This document shows positions 37,418 to 46,961 of a stretch of DNA of 64,000 nt, one piece after another. The first letter of the stretch is position 1; every line of letters begins with the position of its first letter. The notes under the pieces are model-generated. The model made no database searches and had not been told where the DNA came from. It saw nothing but the letters and a program-made list of their open reading frames with translations. Both the position numbers and the translations under genes were made by a program. The stretch is from Butyricimonas muris (GTDB lineage Bacteria; Bacteroidota; Bacteroidia; Bacteroidales; Marinifilaceae), in the NCBI RefSeq assembly GCF_046365375.1, contig NZ_JBKEIT010000010.1, forward strand, positions 186,001-250,000, in the 5' to 3' direction.

Positions 37418-38041
37418 TTACCGTTTGATAGTCTGTAAATCCTTGTTCTCAATGATGGTGAAACCCTCGATGGTAAAACCGTTCGGGTTGTCATCCGACC
37501 GCGATGCGTTCAGCAGGCGGCAGGTGGTCACGAGGCTGCGCTCGGTGACGTTGCTCTGCCGGATGATTTTCTGTGTGGCGTAGGTCACGGCACGGTAGGG
37601 ATAGGCGTTGAAGTCGCACACCACGCTGTCCACCTTCAGCACTTGGTTGATGTTCCCGGCGATGATGCGGTTGTAGTACCCCTTCTCCGCGAAGTCCGAA
37701 TAATAGTGGTACACGCTCTTGTCCGCCAGCAGCAAGGCACGTTTCACGTTGTGTTCAATCGCGCTTTTTTCAGGTGATAGCGTGAAGAACATCTCGTGGA
37801 AACGGCGCACATGTTCCCGTGCCTCCGCCGGGCGGTTCTGCGACAAATCCTGAGACAAGGCGAGCATCAGGCTCTTGCCGTTGTCCAGCACATAGATTTT
37901 CTCCCGTTGCTTCTCTGCGAAACGGTAGGAGTTCCACACGCTCCACACCGTCACCACGGCGCACAGCGAGAGGAAGACGATACCGAACAGGCGTATCTGC
38001 CTGAACGACGATTCGATGTTTCTAAGTGATTTGAATTCCAT
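37418..38041 (-). CDS. traK: Conjugative transposon protein TraK (VirB8-like)
   Basis: 207 residues. One N-terminal helix (RLFGIVFLSLCAVVTVW) and a periplasmic domain with EMFFTLSPEKSAIEHNVKRA and AYPYRAVTYATQKI. This is the inner-membrane scaffold role of VirB8 in the type IV system. Known as TraK in CTnDOT. Confidence 0.87.
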   Translation of the reverse strand: MEFKSLRNIESSFRQIRLFGIVFLSLCAVVTVWSVWNSYRFAEKQREKIYVLDNGKSLMLALSQDLSQNRPAEAREHVRRFHEMFFTLSPEKSAIEHNVKRALLLADKSVYHYYSDFAEKGYYNRIIAGNINQVLKVDSVVCDFNAYPYRAVTYATQKIIRQSNVTERSLVTTCRLLNASRSDDNPNGFTIEGFTIIENKDLQTIKR

Positions 38042-38072
38042 TTATATTTTCCAATTTATGATTGCACATTGA

Positions 38073-39077
38073 TTATTTCAGCAATTTGCCGACACGTCCG
38101 ACTGCGTTTCCTGCGGCTGCACCCGCCACGCTGCCCGCCATGCTTCCGGCTCGTCCCGCCATCTGGTTCACGTTGCGACCGTAACCGCCCATGCCTCCGG
38201 CTTGGATAATCCAGCCCGCAACGGTGGGAATGGTAAAGTAGCCGATGATGCCGATGCAGAGGAATACGATATACACCCCGTCGCTCGAATCCAGCGAGAA
38301 GTTCGGGTCTGCCTGCATCCGCTCGATGTCGTTTTGCAGCATCAGAACCTGTATCTTCGCCAGTATGGTGCTGAACATGTCCGATACCGGTAGCCACAGA
38401 TAGACCTGTATATAGCGGCATATCCACTGCGTGAGCGTGTTTTGGAAACCGTCCCATACCGACAGGGCGAAGGCTATCGGACCGAGAATCGCCAGCACCA
38501 CGAGAAAGAAGGTGCGGACGGTGTCTATCACGAGGGCGGCGGCTTGGAACAGCAGTTCGAGTATCTCGCGGAAGAAGTCGCGGATGCTCTTCTTCATGTT
38601 GTACATTCCCCGGTCGATATACATTCCCGCCATCGTCACCATGTCGGAGGGCGACCAGCCGAGTTCCTCCAGTTGCTTGTCAAATTCCTCGTTGGACACG
38701 AGGTAGGCGGTTTCGGGGTTGCGTACCATCGCCTCGTATTCCAGTTTGTCCTTCTGCTCCCGGTATCGGTTCATGTCCAGCGTTTCCGCCTCCAGCATCT
38801 TTGCCGTGCCCTGTACGACGGGTGAGAGGATGCTGTTTATCGTGCCCAGCACCACAGTCGGGAAGAACATGATGCACAGACCGATGGCAAAAGGACGGAG
38901 CATCGGGAATACGTCTATCGGTTCAGCTCTCGCCAGCGACTGCCATACCCGGTAGGCGACGTAGAACAGCGCACCCAGCCCGGCGATGCCTTTCGCCACA
39001 CCAGCCATGTCCCCACACAGCGGCATCATCTGCTCATAAAGTGAACGTAAAATCTGATGAAGGTTGTCGAACTTCAT
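38073..39077 (-). CDS. traJ: Conjugative transposon protein TraJ (VirB6/TrbL-like)
   Basis: 334 residues with several membrane helices in the first 120 and last 120 residues and a Gly/Ala-rich C terminus (MAGRAGSMAGSVAGAAAGNA). The middle is a helical soluble part. This is the multi-pass inner-membrane channel component. Starts 3 nt after traI. Confidence 0.87.
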   Translation of the reverse strand: MKFDNLHQILRSLYEQMMPLCGDMAGVAKGIAGLGALFYVAYRVWQSLARAEPIDVFPMLRPFAIGLCIMFFPTVVLGTINSILSPVVQGTAKMLEAETLDMNRYREQKDKLEYEAMVRNPETAYLVSNEEFDKQLEELGWSPSDMVTMAGMYIDRGMYNMKKSIRDFFREILELLFQAAALVIDTVRTFFLVVLAILGPIAFALSVWDGFQNTLTQWICRYIQVYLWLPVSDMFSTILAKIQVLMLQNDIERMQADPNFSLDSSDGVYIVFLCIGIIGYFTIPTVAGWIIQAGGMGGYGRNVNQMAGRAGSMAGSVAGAAAGNAVGRVGKLLK

Positions 39078-39080
39078 AGG

Positions 39081-39710
39081 CTACCAGTATCTTTCGTTCA
39101 TGTTCCCGTACAGCCCCATGATGCGGTCGAGGTCGTTCTTCTTTTTCGCACGCAGGTAACTCACGGAGATGTTCTTGTTCGTGTAGTAGCTCACGAGGTT
39201 GCGGTAACGCTTCATCTTCGAGTGGCAGCGTTCCACCACGTCCATGCGCTCCTTGTCGGTCATGGAGAGCGTGGTGATGTTCACCACGTTCCTGAGTTCC
39301 GTCAACACTTCGTTGCTTTCCTCCAGCAGTTTCGTGTAGCCGAAAGCGATTGCGGAAAGCTCTTCGGGTCTGAAATTCCCGTCACGGAGCATCCGTTGGA
39401 AACTGTTCACATAGATGTCTGTGATGTCGCCCACCATCAGGATGGTCTGCTGCACCTTGCGGGCGTCCTTGACCAGATTGTTCACCGATTTGAGGGCATC
39501 GTAATACTTCTTGCCCTGCTGATAGATTTTCACCGTCTCCTGAAAGTTGCTCACCATGTTCGTGGCGGTCTTGGAGGTATGGATGATGTTTTTGGAGGCA
39601 TTGATGATGCCCTGCGCTAGATTGCCCGGATCGCTTACGACCCACTGTGCGCTTGCCCTGCCCGCGAAAAGCAGGCACAGGCAGATAATCATTGTTATTC
39701 TTGTTCTCAT
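39081..39710 (-). CDS. traI: Conjugative transposon protein TraI (DUF4141)
   Basis: 209 residues with signal peptide (IIMCLCLLFAGRASAQ-type) and a long helical coiled-coil body (KTATNMVSNFQETVKIYQQG). Resembles the VirB5-like periplasmic proteins in architecture, and is the DUF4141 family of Bacteroidetes elements. Confidence 0.85.
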   Translation of the reverse strand: MRTRITMIICLCLLFAGRASAQWVVSDPGNLAQGIINASKNIIHTSKTATNMVSNFQETVKIYQQGKKYYDALKSVNNLVKDARKVQQTILMVGDITDIYVNSFQRMLRDGNFRPEELSAIAFGYTKLLEESNEVLTELRNVVNITTLSMTDKERMDVVERCHSKMKRYRNLVSYYTNKNISVSYLRAKKKNDLDRIMGLYGNMNERYW

Positions 39711-39733
39711 GTTACTTTGGATTTTAGTGGTTG

Positions 39734-40114
39734 TTATTCTTCGGTCGGATGTCCCGGCTGCGGCTTCACCCGCACATAGTCCCCGTTTGGCGAGAAAGTC
39801 AGCACATCCGTGGCCTCGTTGTAGGACACGTCGATGCGGAAGCCGGTGTTCATGAACAGGTTGCCGTTCTCCTCCTGCAAGAGATAGGTTTCCGGCTTGA
39901 GCTTGCGGCGCAGACCGCTACGACGGAACACCGTCACTTTGTAGGCTTCGCCCTCCTTGTAGATAAGCACGTCAGGTTTTCCCTCCACGCTCTCCCAGTT
40001 CCCGCACAGCATGTCGCGGCGGTTGTCGGCCACGTCGCAGGATTGCAGCATCATGACCGCCAATCCGATAAGGCACTTGCTGACTTGCAGCATTTTCACT
40101 TTTGGTAAATTCAT
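39734..40114 (-). CDS. traH: Conjugative transposon lipoprotein TraH (DUF3876)
   Basis: 126 residues. Lipobox LQSC near residue 26. NWESVEGKPDVLIYKEGEAY and the following strands match DUF3876. Located between traG and traI as in CTnDOT. Function unknown. Confidence 0.8.
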   Translation of the reverse strand: MNLPKVKMLQVSKCLIGLAVMMLQSCDVADNRRDMLCGNWESVEGKPDVLIYKEGEAYKVTVFRRSGLRRKLKPETYLLQEENGNLFMNTGFRIDVSYNEATDVLTFSPNGDYVRVKPQPGHPTEE

Positions 40115-40154
40115 ACGCGTTTTTCTTTTTTGGTTGATACATTCTGTTTTTTAG

Positions 40155-42659
40155 TTATTCCTTGTTTCTCCGCCTTTCGGCAAGCTGCCGGATGGCGGCT
40201 TCGATGTCGTCGCCCAGCTTCTCCGCCAGACGGTAAACCTCCACTTTTTCCGTTTCCTCGGTGGTGTACGCCAGATACTCTTCCGCGCTGACCTCCGTGG
40301 CATAGACCGCCGACTGCGTGCCGCCCAAGCCTATCCACACCTCCTTGTAGAGCCGTGAAGGGTTGTTCGCCATGTTGATGGAGAGTATCTGCGACTTCTC
40401 CTTTTCCGTCAGTCCGAGCAACGCCTGTATCTGGTCGAACTTGTTCATATATTTCCTTTGGTCAAGCAGGATTTTACAATCCGAGTTGTTGATAATGCTC
40501 TCTTTGACCACCGGAGAACTGATAATGTCGTCCACCTCCTGCGTCACCACGATTGCCTCGCCGTAATATTTTCTGACCGTCTTATACATATAGCGCAGAT
40601 ATTCAGCCATGTTCGCCGATGAGAGGGCCTTCCAAGCCTCTTCCACGATAAGCTGTTTCCGCACGCCTTTCAGCCGCCGCATCTTGTTGATGAAGGCTTC
40701 CATGATGATGATGGTCACGACGGGGAACAGTTCGCGGTTTTCTTTAATCGAATCTATCTCGAAGACGATGAACCGCTTGCCGAGCAGGTCGATGTTCTCC
40801 GTGGAGTTGAGCAGGAAATCGTAACGCCCGCCCCGGTAATACTGCCGCATGGTGGTGAGCATGTTGTCGATGTTGAAGTCGGACTTCTCCACCTTGATGT
40901 CACGCTGTGCCAGTTCCTTGCGGTAGTCGTCACGCATATACTCGTAGAAGGTGTTGAACGACGGCACGATGCTACGGTCGGATTGGATGCGCTCAATATA
41001 GGCACTCACGGCACTGCCCAGCTCGCCGCTCTCCGTCTTTGTCACCTTGTCGTCCTCCGACTTCCAGAGCGTCAGCAACAGGGTCTTGATGCTGTCCTTC
41101 TTCTCCACGTCGAAGATGTAATCGTCGGTGTAGAACGGGTTGAAGCTGATGGGCTTATCTTCCGTGTAGGTGAAATACACACCGTCCGCTCCGCCTGTCT
41201 TGCGTCGGATCATGCCGCACAAGCCCTGATAGGAGTTTCCCGTGTCCACCAATACCACATGTGCGCCTTGCTCATAATATTGGCGCACGAGGTGGTTCAT
41301 GAAGAAAGACTTGCCGCTGCCCGAAGGACCCAGCACGAACTTGTTGCGGTTGGTCGTGATACCTCGCTTCATGGGCAGGTCGGAGATGTCAAGGTGCAGC
41401 GGTTTTCCCGTGAGCCTGTCCACCATCTTGATGCCGAAGGGCGAGAGCGAGCTGCGGTAGTTGGTTTCCTCTGTGAACAGGCACACCGCCTGTTCGATGA
41501 AGGTGTGGAAACTCTCTTCCGCCGGGAAGTCCGCCGCATTGCCGGGTATCGCCGCCCAGTAGAGTGTCGGGCAGTCGATGGTGTTGTGGCGCGGCACGCA
41601 TTCCATGCTTGCCAACTGGCTGCCCACGTCGTTCTTGATATGCTTCAGTTCCTCCGCATCGTCGCTCCACGCCATGACGTTGAAGTGTGCCCGTACCGAG
41701 GTCAGTCCGTAGGAATGGGCTTCGTTCAGGTATTGGTCTATCCACTCGCGGTTGATGCTGTTGCTCCTTGAATAGCGAGATAGCGACTGCATGTTACGGG
41801 CGGACTTCTCGAACTTCTGCAAGGTTTCCTCACTGTTGTCTATCAGCACATACTGGTTGTAGATATGGTTGCAGGAGAGCAGAAGCCCCACCGGGGAGGC
41901 GAATGACAGTCGGCAGTCACTCCGGTCGGTGGAGAGCTTCTCGTAACGGGTGTCGGTAGCCACCTTGCCCGGCAGGTCTTCCGCGTCGGAGAGGGTGTGC
42001 AGACACAGGCGGTTGTCGCCGATGCGCATCTCCCTTGCCGAAAGCTCGATGTCCTGCAAGGTGGTGTCACCTTCCGGCATGAGCGAGAAGTAGCGTTCAA
42101 TAAGTCCCGTCTTTCCCTCAGTACCCACAATCTCATCGGTGGAGAGGCGGCGCAGCCTGACAAGCCCGCTGTCGTTCATGATGCGCTCGAACTGTTCGCA
42201 GGCTTCCAAGAACTTGGTCGTGGTTTCCCTGTCCAGCTCCTTCGGGATGATATGTCCCCGGCACAGCGTGCTGAAATTGCTCTGCATCCGGTTACGCTCC
42301 TTTGTTGTCTTGGTCAGGTAGAGGTAGCAGGTGTGTTTCAGGTACGGACGCTCGTTGAAGTGACGCTCGAAAGAGCGGCTTAAAAAGCTCATGTCGTCCT
42401 TCTGAAGCTCCGGTTTGTAGCGTTCCTTGATGAACCAGTCCTGTTTGTGGACGACGGAGTAGTCCGGCAGCACCTTGATAGCCTTGCACCAGCAACTGTG
42501 TATCGCCTCGTACTCCGCACCCGTCACGGTGTAAAGTTCCGGTAGTTCCACCTCGAAAGCCACCGTGATGTCGGCGTCCTTTGAGATGATGCAGCCATGC
42601 TCCACCGCTAAAAGTGGGAACCTGTTTTCCAGTGTTGTCATTTTCGATGTATTCCTCAT
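40155..42659 (-). CDS. traG: Conjugative transposon ATPase TraG (VirB4-like)
   Basis: 834 residues. Walker A GPSGSGKS lies near residue 448, and LIVEEAWKALSS near 690 is Walker B. VirB4 ATPases energise assembly of the mating channel at the inner membrane. Start overlaps traF stop as ATGA; a second Met seven residues in (MTTLENRF) is possible. Length is normal for the family. Confidence 0.93.
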   Translation of the reverse strand: MRNTSKMTTLENRFPLLAVEHGCIISKDADITVAFEVELPELYTVTGAEYEAIHSCWCKAIKVLPDYSVVHKQDWFIKERYKPELQKDDMSFLSRSFERHFNERPYLKHTCYLYLTKTTKERNRMQSNFSTLCRGHIIPKELDRETTTKFLEACEQFERIMNDSGLVRLRRLSTDEIVGTEGKTGLIERYFSLMPEGDTTLQDIELSAREMRIGDNRLCLHTLSDAEDLPGKVATDTRYEKLSTDRSDCRLSFASPVGLLLSCNHIYNQYVLIDNSEETLQKFEKSARNMQSLSRYSRSNSINREWIDQYLNEAHSYGLTSVRAHFNVMAWSDDAEELKHIKNDVGSQLASMECVPRHNTIDCPTLYWAAIPGNAADFPAEESFHTFIEQAVCLFTEETNYRSSLSPFGIKMVDRLTGKPLHLDISDLPMKRGITTNRNKFVLGPSGSGKSFFMNHLVRQYYEQGAHVVLVDTGNSYQGLCGMIRRKTGGADGVYFTYTEDKPISFNPFYTDDYIFDVEKKDSIKTLLLTLWKSEDDKVTKTESGELGSAVSAYIERIQSDRSIVPSFNTFYEYMRDDYRKELAQRDIKVEKSDFNIDNMLTTMRQYYRGGRYDFLLNSTENIDLLGKRFIVFEIDSIKENRELFPVVTIIIMEAFINKMRRLKGVRKQLIVEEAWKALSSANMAEYLRYMYKTVRKYYGEAIVVTQEVDDIISSPVVKESIINNSDCKILLDQRKYMNKFDQIQALLGLTEKEKSQILSINMANNPSRLYKEVWIGLGGTQSAVYATEVSAEEYLAYTTEETEKVEVYRLAEKLGDDIEAAIRQLAERRRNKE

Positions 42660-42988
42660 TGTCTTTCTTCCTTTCGTTGTCGTTTGAACAGACGGGTTAT
42701 CCGCCGCCGGTTGATAAGGTATCGGGGATGGCTCCGTGCCGCTCCTAATTTCATCAGCCCGTGTTCACCGTACCGGGCGTTCAGCGCGAAGGTCTGCCAT
42801 ACAAGGAGGGAGGACGATGCCGCGCCGAAGCCGATACATATCCACTGGTCGATACCGACCATGTAGAGGATGACGAACAGGACGAAGAGAGCCAGCAGAC
42901 CTCCGCAGAAGATGAAGAGGTACTGTGCCTTCAAGCCCTTGAACTCTACCGGACGGCCGATACCCTTGTTGATTGGGTATTCAGCCAT
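42656..42988 (-). CDS. traF: Conjugative transposon protein TraF (DUF4133)
   Basis: 110 residues with two membrane helices (YLFIFCGGLLALFVLFVILY and WICIGFGAASSSLLVWQTF) and a basic C-terminal tail. VirB3-like position, directly before the VirB4-like ATPase. Confidence 0.87.
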   Translation of the reverse strand: MAEYPINKGIGRPVEFKGLKAQYLFIFCGGLLALFVLFVILYMVGIDQWICIGFGAASSSLLVWQTFALNARYGEHGLMKLGAARSHPRYLINRRRITRLFKRQRKEERQ

Positions 42989-42998
42989 ACATTATTTA

Positions 42999-43316
42999 TT
43001 AAAGGAAGAATGAGCGCAGGATGGTGGCGGCAACAATCAGGAAGATGCACGCGCCGAACCACGAGGCGGCTGTCTTGCTGGTGTCGGGGTCGCCCGATGA
43101 AAACTTGCCGTACACTTTTACGCCCCCGATAAGCCCGACGACTGCACCGATGGCGTATATCAGTTTAGTTCCGGGGTCGAAATAAGAACTCACCATAGAG
43201 GTGGCTTCGTTGATGCCCGCGATGCCGTTTCCCTGCGCGAAAGCGGAGGCGGTTGCGGCGATGACAAGTGCCGCGGAGAGGATTGCTTTTCTGTTTTTCA
43301 AGATGTTCTTGTTCAT
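42999..43316 (-). CDS. traE: Conjugative transposon protein TraE (DUF4134)
   Basis: 105 residues. Signal-like N terminus ending ATASAFAQG and two further helices: the layout of VirB2-type pilins. It may be the channel or pilus subunit. Ten nt before traF. Confidence 0.87.
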   Translation of the reverse strand: MNKNILKNRKAILSAALVIAATASAFAQGNGIAGINEATSMVSSYFDPGTKLIYAIGAVVGLIGGVKVYGKFSSGDPDTSKTAASWFGACIFLIVAATILRSFFL

Positions 43317-43517
43317 AAACTGTTCTTGTTTTTTGCCGTCAAAAGGGTGGATGGTCCTTTGTCGGGCGGTTGATACTTTGTTTCTTTACTTTGGTTTTAG
43401 TGGATGCCCGTTTGTTTCCACGGACGTGGGCGTGTCCGTTGCGGATGGGGATGCGCCTTGCGTTTCCTCGCCGCGTGGGTTGATGTCATTCTTTCATGTT
43501 CATTTCTTTTATTGTTG

Positions 43518-44246
43518 TCATACATAGTTGCGAATGTCGAACTCCTCGATGTTGTCCGGCACGACGAACTCCTTTTCAGATTTCTTCAGCCGAATCTCGA
43601 TAAGCCCCTTGATGCGGATGCCTATCTCCGAAGAGCCTTCCATCATTTTCTCGTACAACTCCGTGCCCTCCATGTCGGTGAACACCTTAGCCGCCTTTTC
43701 ACGTTCCGCCTGTGTCGCGTCCGGGTTTTTGGCGGTCTTGCAGGCGTCGTCAATCTCGTCAAAGCTGCTGCCCGAAGCCCGTGGCGTGTCCGAGGCGTCC
43801 TCTTCCGGTTCGTCGTCCCCGTATCCCAGTTCCTCCGGCGGTATGCTCGTGAAGGTCTCATCGAGTTTTTCCTCCGGGACTTGTGCCGGGCGGGATGCGT
43901 TTCCCGTTTTTCCGTCGTCAAAAGTAGCCTCTTCCTCCGACAGCTCAATGCCTTTTTCAATAGTGGCGGCTTCTTGCGTCGGTATGGCAGCGGTTGTCCG
44001 GGTGGATGCCATCCTGAAACGGCTCTTGCCGATGATGTCCGCCTTTTCCGCAGGGACTTCCTCGTGTGCCGCTATGCGTTTAGCCTCATTCCCGTCCAGT
44101 GACCGCCATAATCCGACAATGCCCTTGAAGAAGCGGACAATCCGCGTGTCCATGATGCGCTCGTAAAGGAGCAGGAACAGGAACCAGAGGTTGCAGCCGA
44201 CCGATACCGCCAGCAGAATGTCTGTCATGCTGATTGTGTAATTCAT
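43518..44246 (-). CDS. traD: Conjugative transposon protein TraD
   Basis: 242 residues from the ATG at 44246 (MNYTISMTDILLAVSVGCN); the frame is open 15 codons further but that part overlaps the upstream gene's end. One N-terminal helix and a long, very acidic middle (about 105-170), then a helical end. Family assigned by place between traC and traE. About 200 nt without a gene follow it. Confidence 0.75.
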   Translation of the reverse strand: MNYTISMTDILLAVSVGCNLWFLFLLLYERIMDTRIVRFFKGIVGLWRSLDGNEAKRIAAHEEVPAEKADIIGKSRFRMASTRTTAAIPTQEAATIEKGIELSEEEATFDDGKTGNASRPAQVPEEKLDETFTSIPPEELGYGDDEPEEDASDTPRASGSSFDEIDDACKTAKNPDATQAEREKAAKVFTDMEGTELYEKMMEGSSEIGIRIKGLIEIRLKKSEKEFVVPDNIEEFDIRNYV

Positions 44247-44262
44247 ATCCTTCCGTTTTTGG

Positions 44263-44622
44263 TTAGAATACTGAATTGTAATTTCGGGCATAAAGGCTCT
44301 TTATCGCATCTTCGCACTGGTTGAAGTGGTGCGTCAGCACATGGTCGATGTAAGCGGACAGCGTAAGCCGGTCATGCCCGATTACACGGGTGATACGCAT
44401 GATACGCTCGTGGTACTCCGGGCGCACATACGCCATCTTCCCCTCACGTGCCTTTACTTCCGGGTCGCGGATGAACAGGCGTTCATAGTCCTTCTCACTG
44501 CATTTGCCGCTTACCGGGACAGGCGACAGTATTTCCACACTCGCCTGCACTTGGGTAAACATACCTCCGCAGTCTTGCTGTGGTCTTTTTTCATTCGGTG
44601 TCATTTCTTTTTCCATTTTCAA
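44263..44622 (-). CDS. traC: DUF3408 protein (TraC-like)
   Basis: 119 residues. The C-terminal 60 residues, YVRPEYHERIMRITRVIGHD and LSAYIDHVLTHHF, are the DUF3408 ribbon-helix-helix-like domain. Second of two such genes in a row; ATGA overlap with the first. Possibly a partner of the ParA-like protein. Confidence 0.8.
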   Translation of the reverse strand: MKMEKEMTPNEKRPQQDCGGMFTQVQASVEILSPVPVSGKCSEKDYERLFIRDPEVKAREGKMAYVRPEYHERIMRITRVIGHDRLTLSAYIDHVLTHHFNQCEDAIKSLYARNYNSVF

Positions 44623-45065
44623 ATCAGATCTTCACGTTGTTTCTTGTACAGTTCGTTGATTCTCTCCTTGTGCTGTTCCAGATGCTGGCGCAGCACGGTA
44701 TCCACATATCCGCCTACTGAGATTTCCCCTCCGGCGATGTCGTTCACGATTCTGAGGATCTTGCCGTGGACGTCACGGCTGATATAGACACATTGGCGGG
44801 TCTTTATCTCGTTGCGGCGCAGGAATAGCTCGTTGTAGTCCTCGTCCTGCCTTTTCCGGCGTCCACTTTCCCTCTGCGCTTTTTCCCGTGTTACGGGTTG
44901 CACAGGAGATGGTTCCGGTGCGGCGGTGTCCTCTTCGGTCGGTGCAGCTGCGGGTACTTCCTGTGCGGGGCGCAGTGTCCCGTCCTGTGTGCGCCGCCCG
45001 ATGGAGGCTAACAGCAGTTCCTCGTCGATGCCTTCCGTGTTCACTTTCCTGCTGCCCATGCTCAC
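44619..45065 (-). CDS. traB: DUF3408 protein (TraB-like)
   Basis: 148 residues. A variable N terminus and a C-terminal DUF3408 domain with VYISRDVHGKILRIVNDIAG and GYVDTVLRQHLEQ. The start overlaps the ParA stop as ATGA. As a small DNA-binding protein next to ParA it could act as ParB/centromere-like partner; this is inference from position. Confidence 0.8.
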   Translation of the reverse strand: MSMGSRKVNTEGIDEELLLASIGRRTQDGTLRPAQEVPAAAPTEEDTAAPEPSPVQPVTREKAQRESGRRKRQDEDYNELFLRRNEIKTRQCVYISRDVHGKILRIVNDIAGGEISVGGYVDTVLRQHLEQHKERINELYKKQREDLI

Positions 45066-45823
45066 TGCGGTCTGATGATGTCGCTTATCTCTTCGGAAAA
45101 CTCCCGGATGCCACTCCCTTTCAGCAGTGCCGTGTCCATCGGGAAGATGGTGGAGCGGAAAACGCTCTTGCGCTCTTCCGAAAGGTCACGGCGGAACTTC
45201 TTGCTGTCGGGCAAGCGGGTGGAAAGTACCGGAAAGCCCATTTCGGCTATCACTTCCTCGTAGATGCCGTACAAGTCGTTCCTCTCCCTGCCGTCCACCA
45301 TCGTCCAGAACAGATGCAGCCCCTTTGTTTTCGCCTGTCCGGTAGTCATCAGCCTGTCGCGGAACATCGTGACGAATTTCAGGGTACTCTCCACGACAAA
45401 GCGGTCGGCACTCAGCGGAGTGAAAATGTAGTCCATCTGCGAGAGCGTCTTTATCACGCCGTTGCTTCGGAGTGTGCCGGGCATGTCGAAGAACACCACG
45501 TCGGGTTTCACGTCCTCAGTGGCAATCATCCTCTCGGCATCGTCGAGGGCGTTCACCGCATTGCTTTTGACGATGGTGTAGGCGTTCTTTTTGATCCGGC
45601 GGAAATGGTCGCAAGCGAGAGCCTTGAAGTAGGTGCTGCTGTCGATAAGCCCCATTTCGTGTTCGCGCAGCCCGTGGATGCTGTGCTGCGGGTCGTCGCA
45701 GTCCACGACGGCGACATTGTAGCCTTTCACGTTGTGCAGGTAGCTGGCGGCAAGTGCCGTGACAGTGGATTTGCCGATGCCACCTTTCTGTGTTGCGAAT
45801 GCAACGAAGATTTCCTTACTCAT
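45062..45823 (-). CDS. traA: ParA family ATPase (TraA)
   Basis: 253 residues from MSKEIFVAFATQKGGIGKST at 45823. The deviant Walker A is KGGIGKST, and VVFFDMPGTL is Walker B. First gene of the tra operon, divergent from mobA. The frame stays open 108 codons upstream, but that part looks non-coding. Members probably place or partition the element DNA. Confidence 0.87.
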   Translation of the reverse strand: MSKEIFVAFATQKGGIGKSTVTALAASYLHNVKGYNVAVVDCDDPQHSIHGLREHEMGLIDSSTYFKALACDHFRRIKKNAYTIVKSNAVNALDDAERMIATEDVKPDVVFFDMPGTLRSNGVIKTLSQMDYIFTPLSADRFVVESTLKFVTMFRDRLMTTGQAKTKGLHLFWTMVDGRERNDLYGIYEEVIAEMGFPVLSTRLPDSKKFRRDLSEERKSVFRSTIFPMDTALLKGSGIREFSEEISDIIRPQ

Positions 45824-46532
45824 AGTTCCATTTATTTTAATTGTTGATGATTTGTTTTTCTGTTTCCATACGGATTTGGCTGTCGCACCATCCGCTTCCG
45901 TGACTACACACGCAGGCGGGTCGTCGCGTATCCGGTTCTGTGGTGAAGCGGTGCGTCGGACAAATGGTGATTGACGACATTGCGTCATGAAGTCATTGAA
46001 TCCATACGTCACCGAATTGTCGGAGAACCGGGTTTCCGACGGTTCGGGTATCCGTTTCGGCAAGTATCCGAAGAAGCGGATTTCCGGGTATTTGAATGTT
46101 CCGTTTATCATATCTTCAAATCGTTCGTTTCTTGAATCATGCTGCAAATAAACAAGTATATTTTGGAACCTGTATCACTTCTCCGGCAAGTGGCGGCACG
46201 TTGCGCCGGTTGGCAGTCATTGACCGGGTCAAGCATCTGTCCGATACCGCTTTAAGGGCGTAACTTTGCACCCGGACAGCAGGGTTCGCCGATGACGCGC
46301 GGCCCGGAGTCCTGAAAGGTATTTTCCCAATCCGTCCCCTGACGGATTTTTATGTTCACCTGAACATAGCAAGATGTCTTTTCAGCCGCTCAAAATATTT
46401 TGAGCAGCCACGAAAAGCACTTGCCCTTGCAGGGGGCGGGCTTTCCCTCCGAAGTCGGGAAGCCTTTCAGAACTGCGGTGCTGTAATCCGAAGCGGCGGC
46501 TTATGCCGTCAATCCGCTAAATCCAAAGTAAT
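45824..46532. other. Divergent intergenic region between traA and mobA, probable oriT
   Basis: About 700 bases without a convincing gene. In CTnDOT the nick site is close to the mob genes, and here several palindromes cluster before mobA (see the next entry). A -7-like TAACTTTG on the plus strand at 46261-46268 may be part of a mob promoter, but no -33 box fits. Confidence 0.5.
46329..46465. repeat. Palindrome cluster, candidate oriT
   Basis: AATCCGTC/GACGGATT (46329-46336, 46341-46348), TATGTTCA/TGAACATA (46351-46358, 46361-46368), the 18-bp perfect palindrome GCTCAAAATATTTTGAGC (46388-46405), and an imperfect GGCTTTCCC/GGGAAGCC stem (about 46439-46464). Relaxase-binding sites are of this kind. 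The nick site itself cannot be named from sequence. Confidence 0.55.
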
Positions 46533-46961
46533 ATGAAAGAGAAAAGGAAAAGCAAATCAGGGAGAAATCCCAAACTTGATCCGGCGGTGTACCGGTACAC
46601 CGTCCGTTTCAACGAGGAGGAACACAACCGTTTCCTCGCCATGTTCGGAAAATCGGGTGTCTATGCACGGTCTGTTTTCCTCAAAGCGCACTTCTTCGGG
46701 CAACCGTTCAAGGTGCTGAAGGTGGACAAGACGTTGGTGGACTATTACACCAAACTGTCGGATTTTCATGCACAATTCCGTGCCGTGGGTACGAATTACA
46801 ACCAAGTCGTGAAGGAACTGAGGCTGCATTTTTCAGAGAAAAAGGCGATGGCGTTGCTCTACAAATTAGAGCAACACACCGTCGAACTCGTGAAACTGAG
46901 CCGCCGGATTGTGGAACTTTCAAGGGAAATGGAGGCAAAATGGTCGCAAAAATCAGTGTAG
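46533..46961 (+). CDS. mobA: Mobilisation accessory protein MobA
   Basis: 142 residues. A basic N terminus, VRFNEEEHNRFLAMFGKSGV, and a ribbon-helix-helix-like start typical of Bacteroides MobA, a DNA-binding accessory to the relaxase. It overlaps mobB by 22 nt. Confidence 0.85.
   Translation: MKEKRKSKSGRNPKLDPAVYRYTVRFNEEEHNRFLAMFGKSGVYARSVFLKAHFFGQPFKVLKVDKTLVDYYTKLSDFHAQFRAVGTNYNQVVKELRLHFSEKKAMALLYKLEQHTVELVKLSRRIVELSREMEAKWSQKSV

Noticed and set aside
45824..46147. 108-codon N-terminal extension of the ParA-like TraA
   Set aside because: The ParA family starts at the Met just before the P-loop; the extension has no family pattern and lies in the oriT/promoter area.
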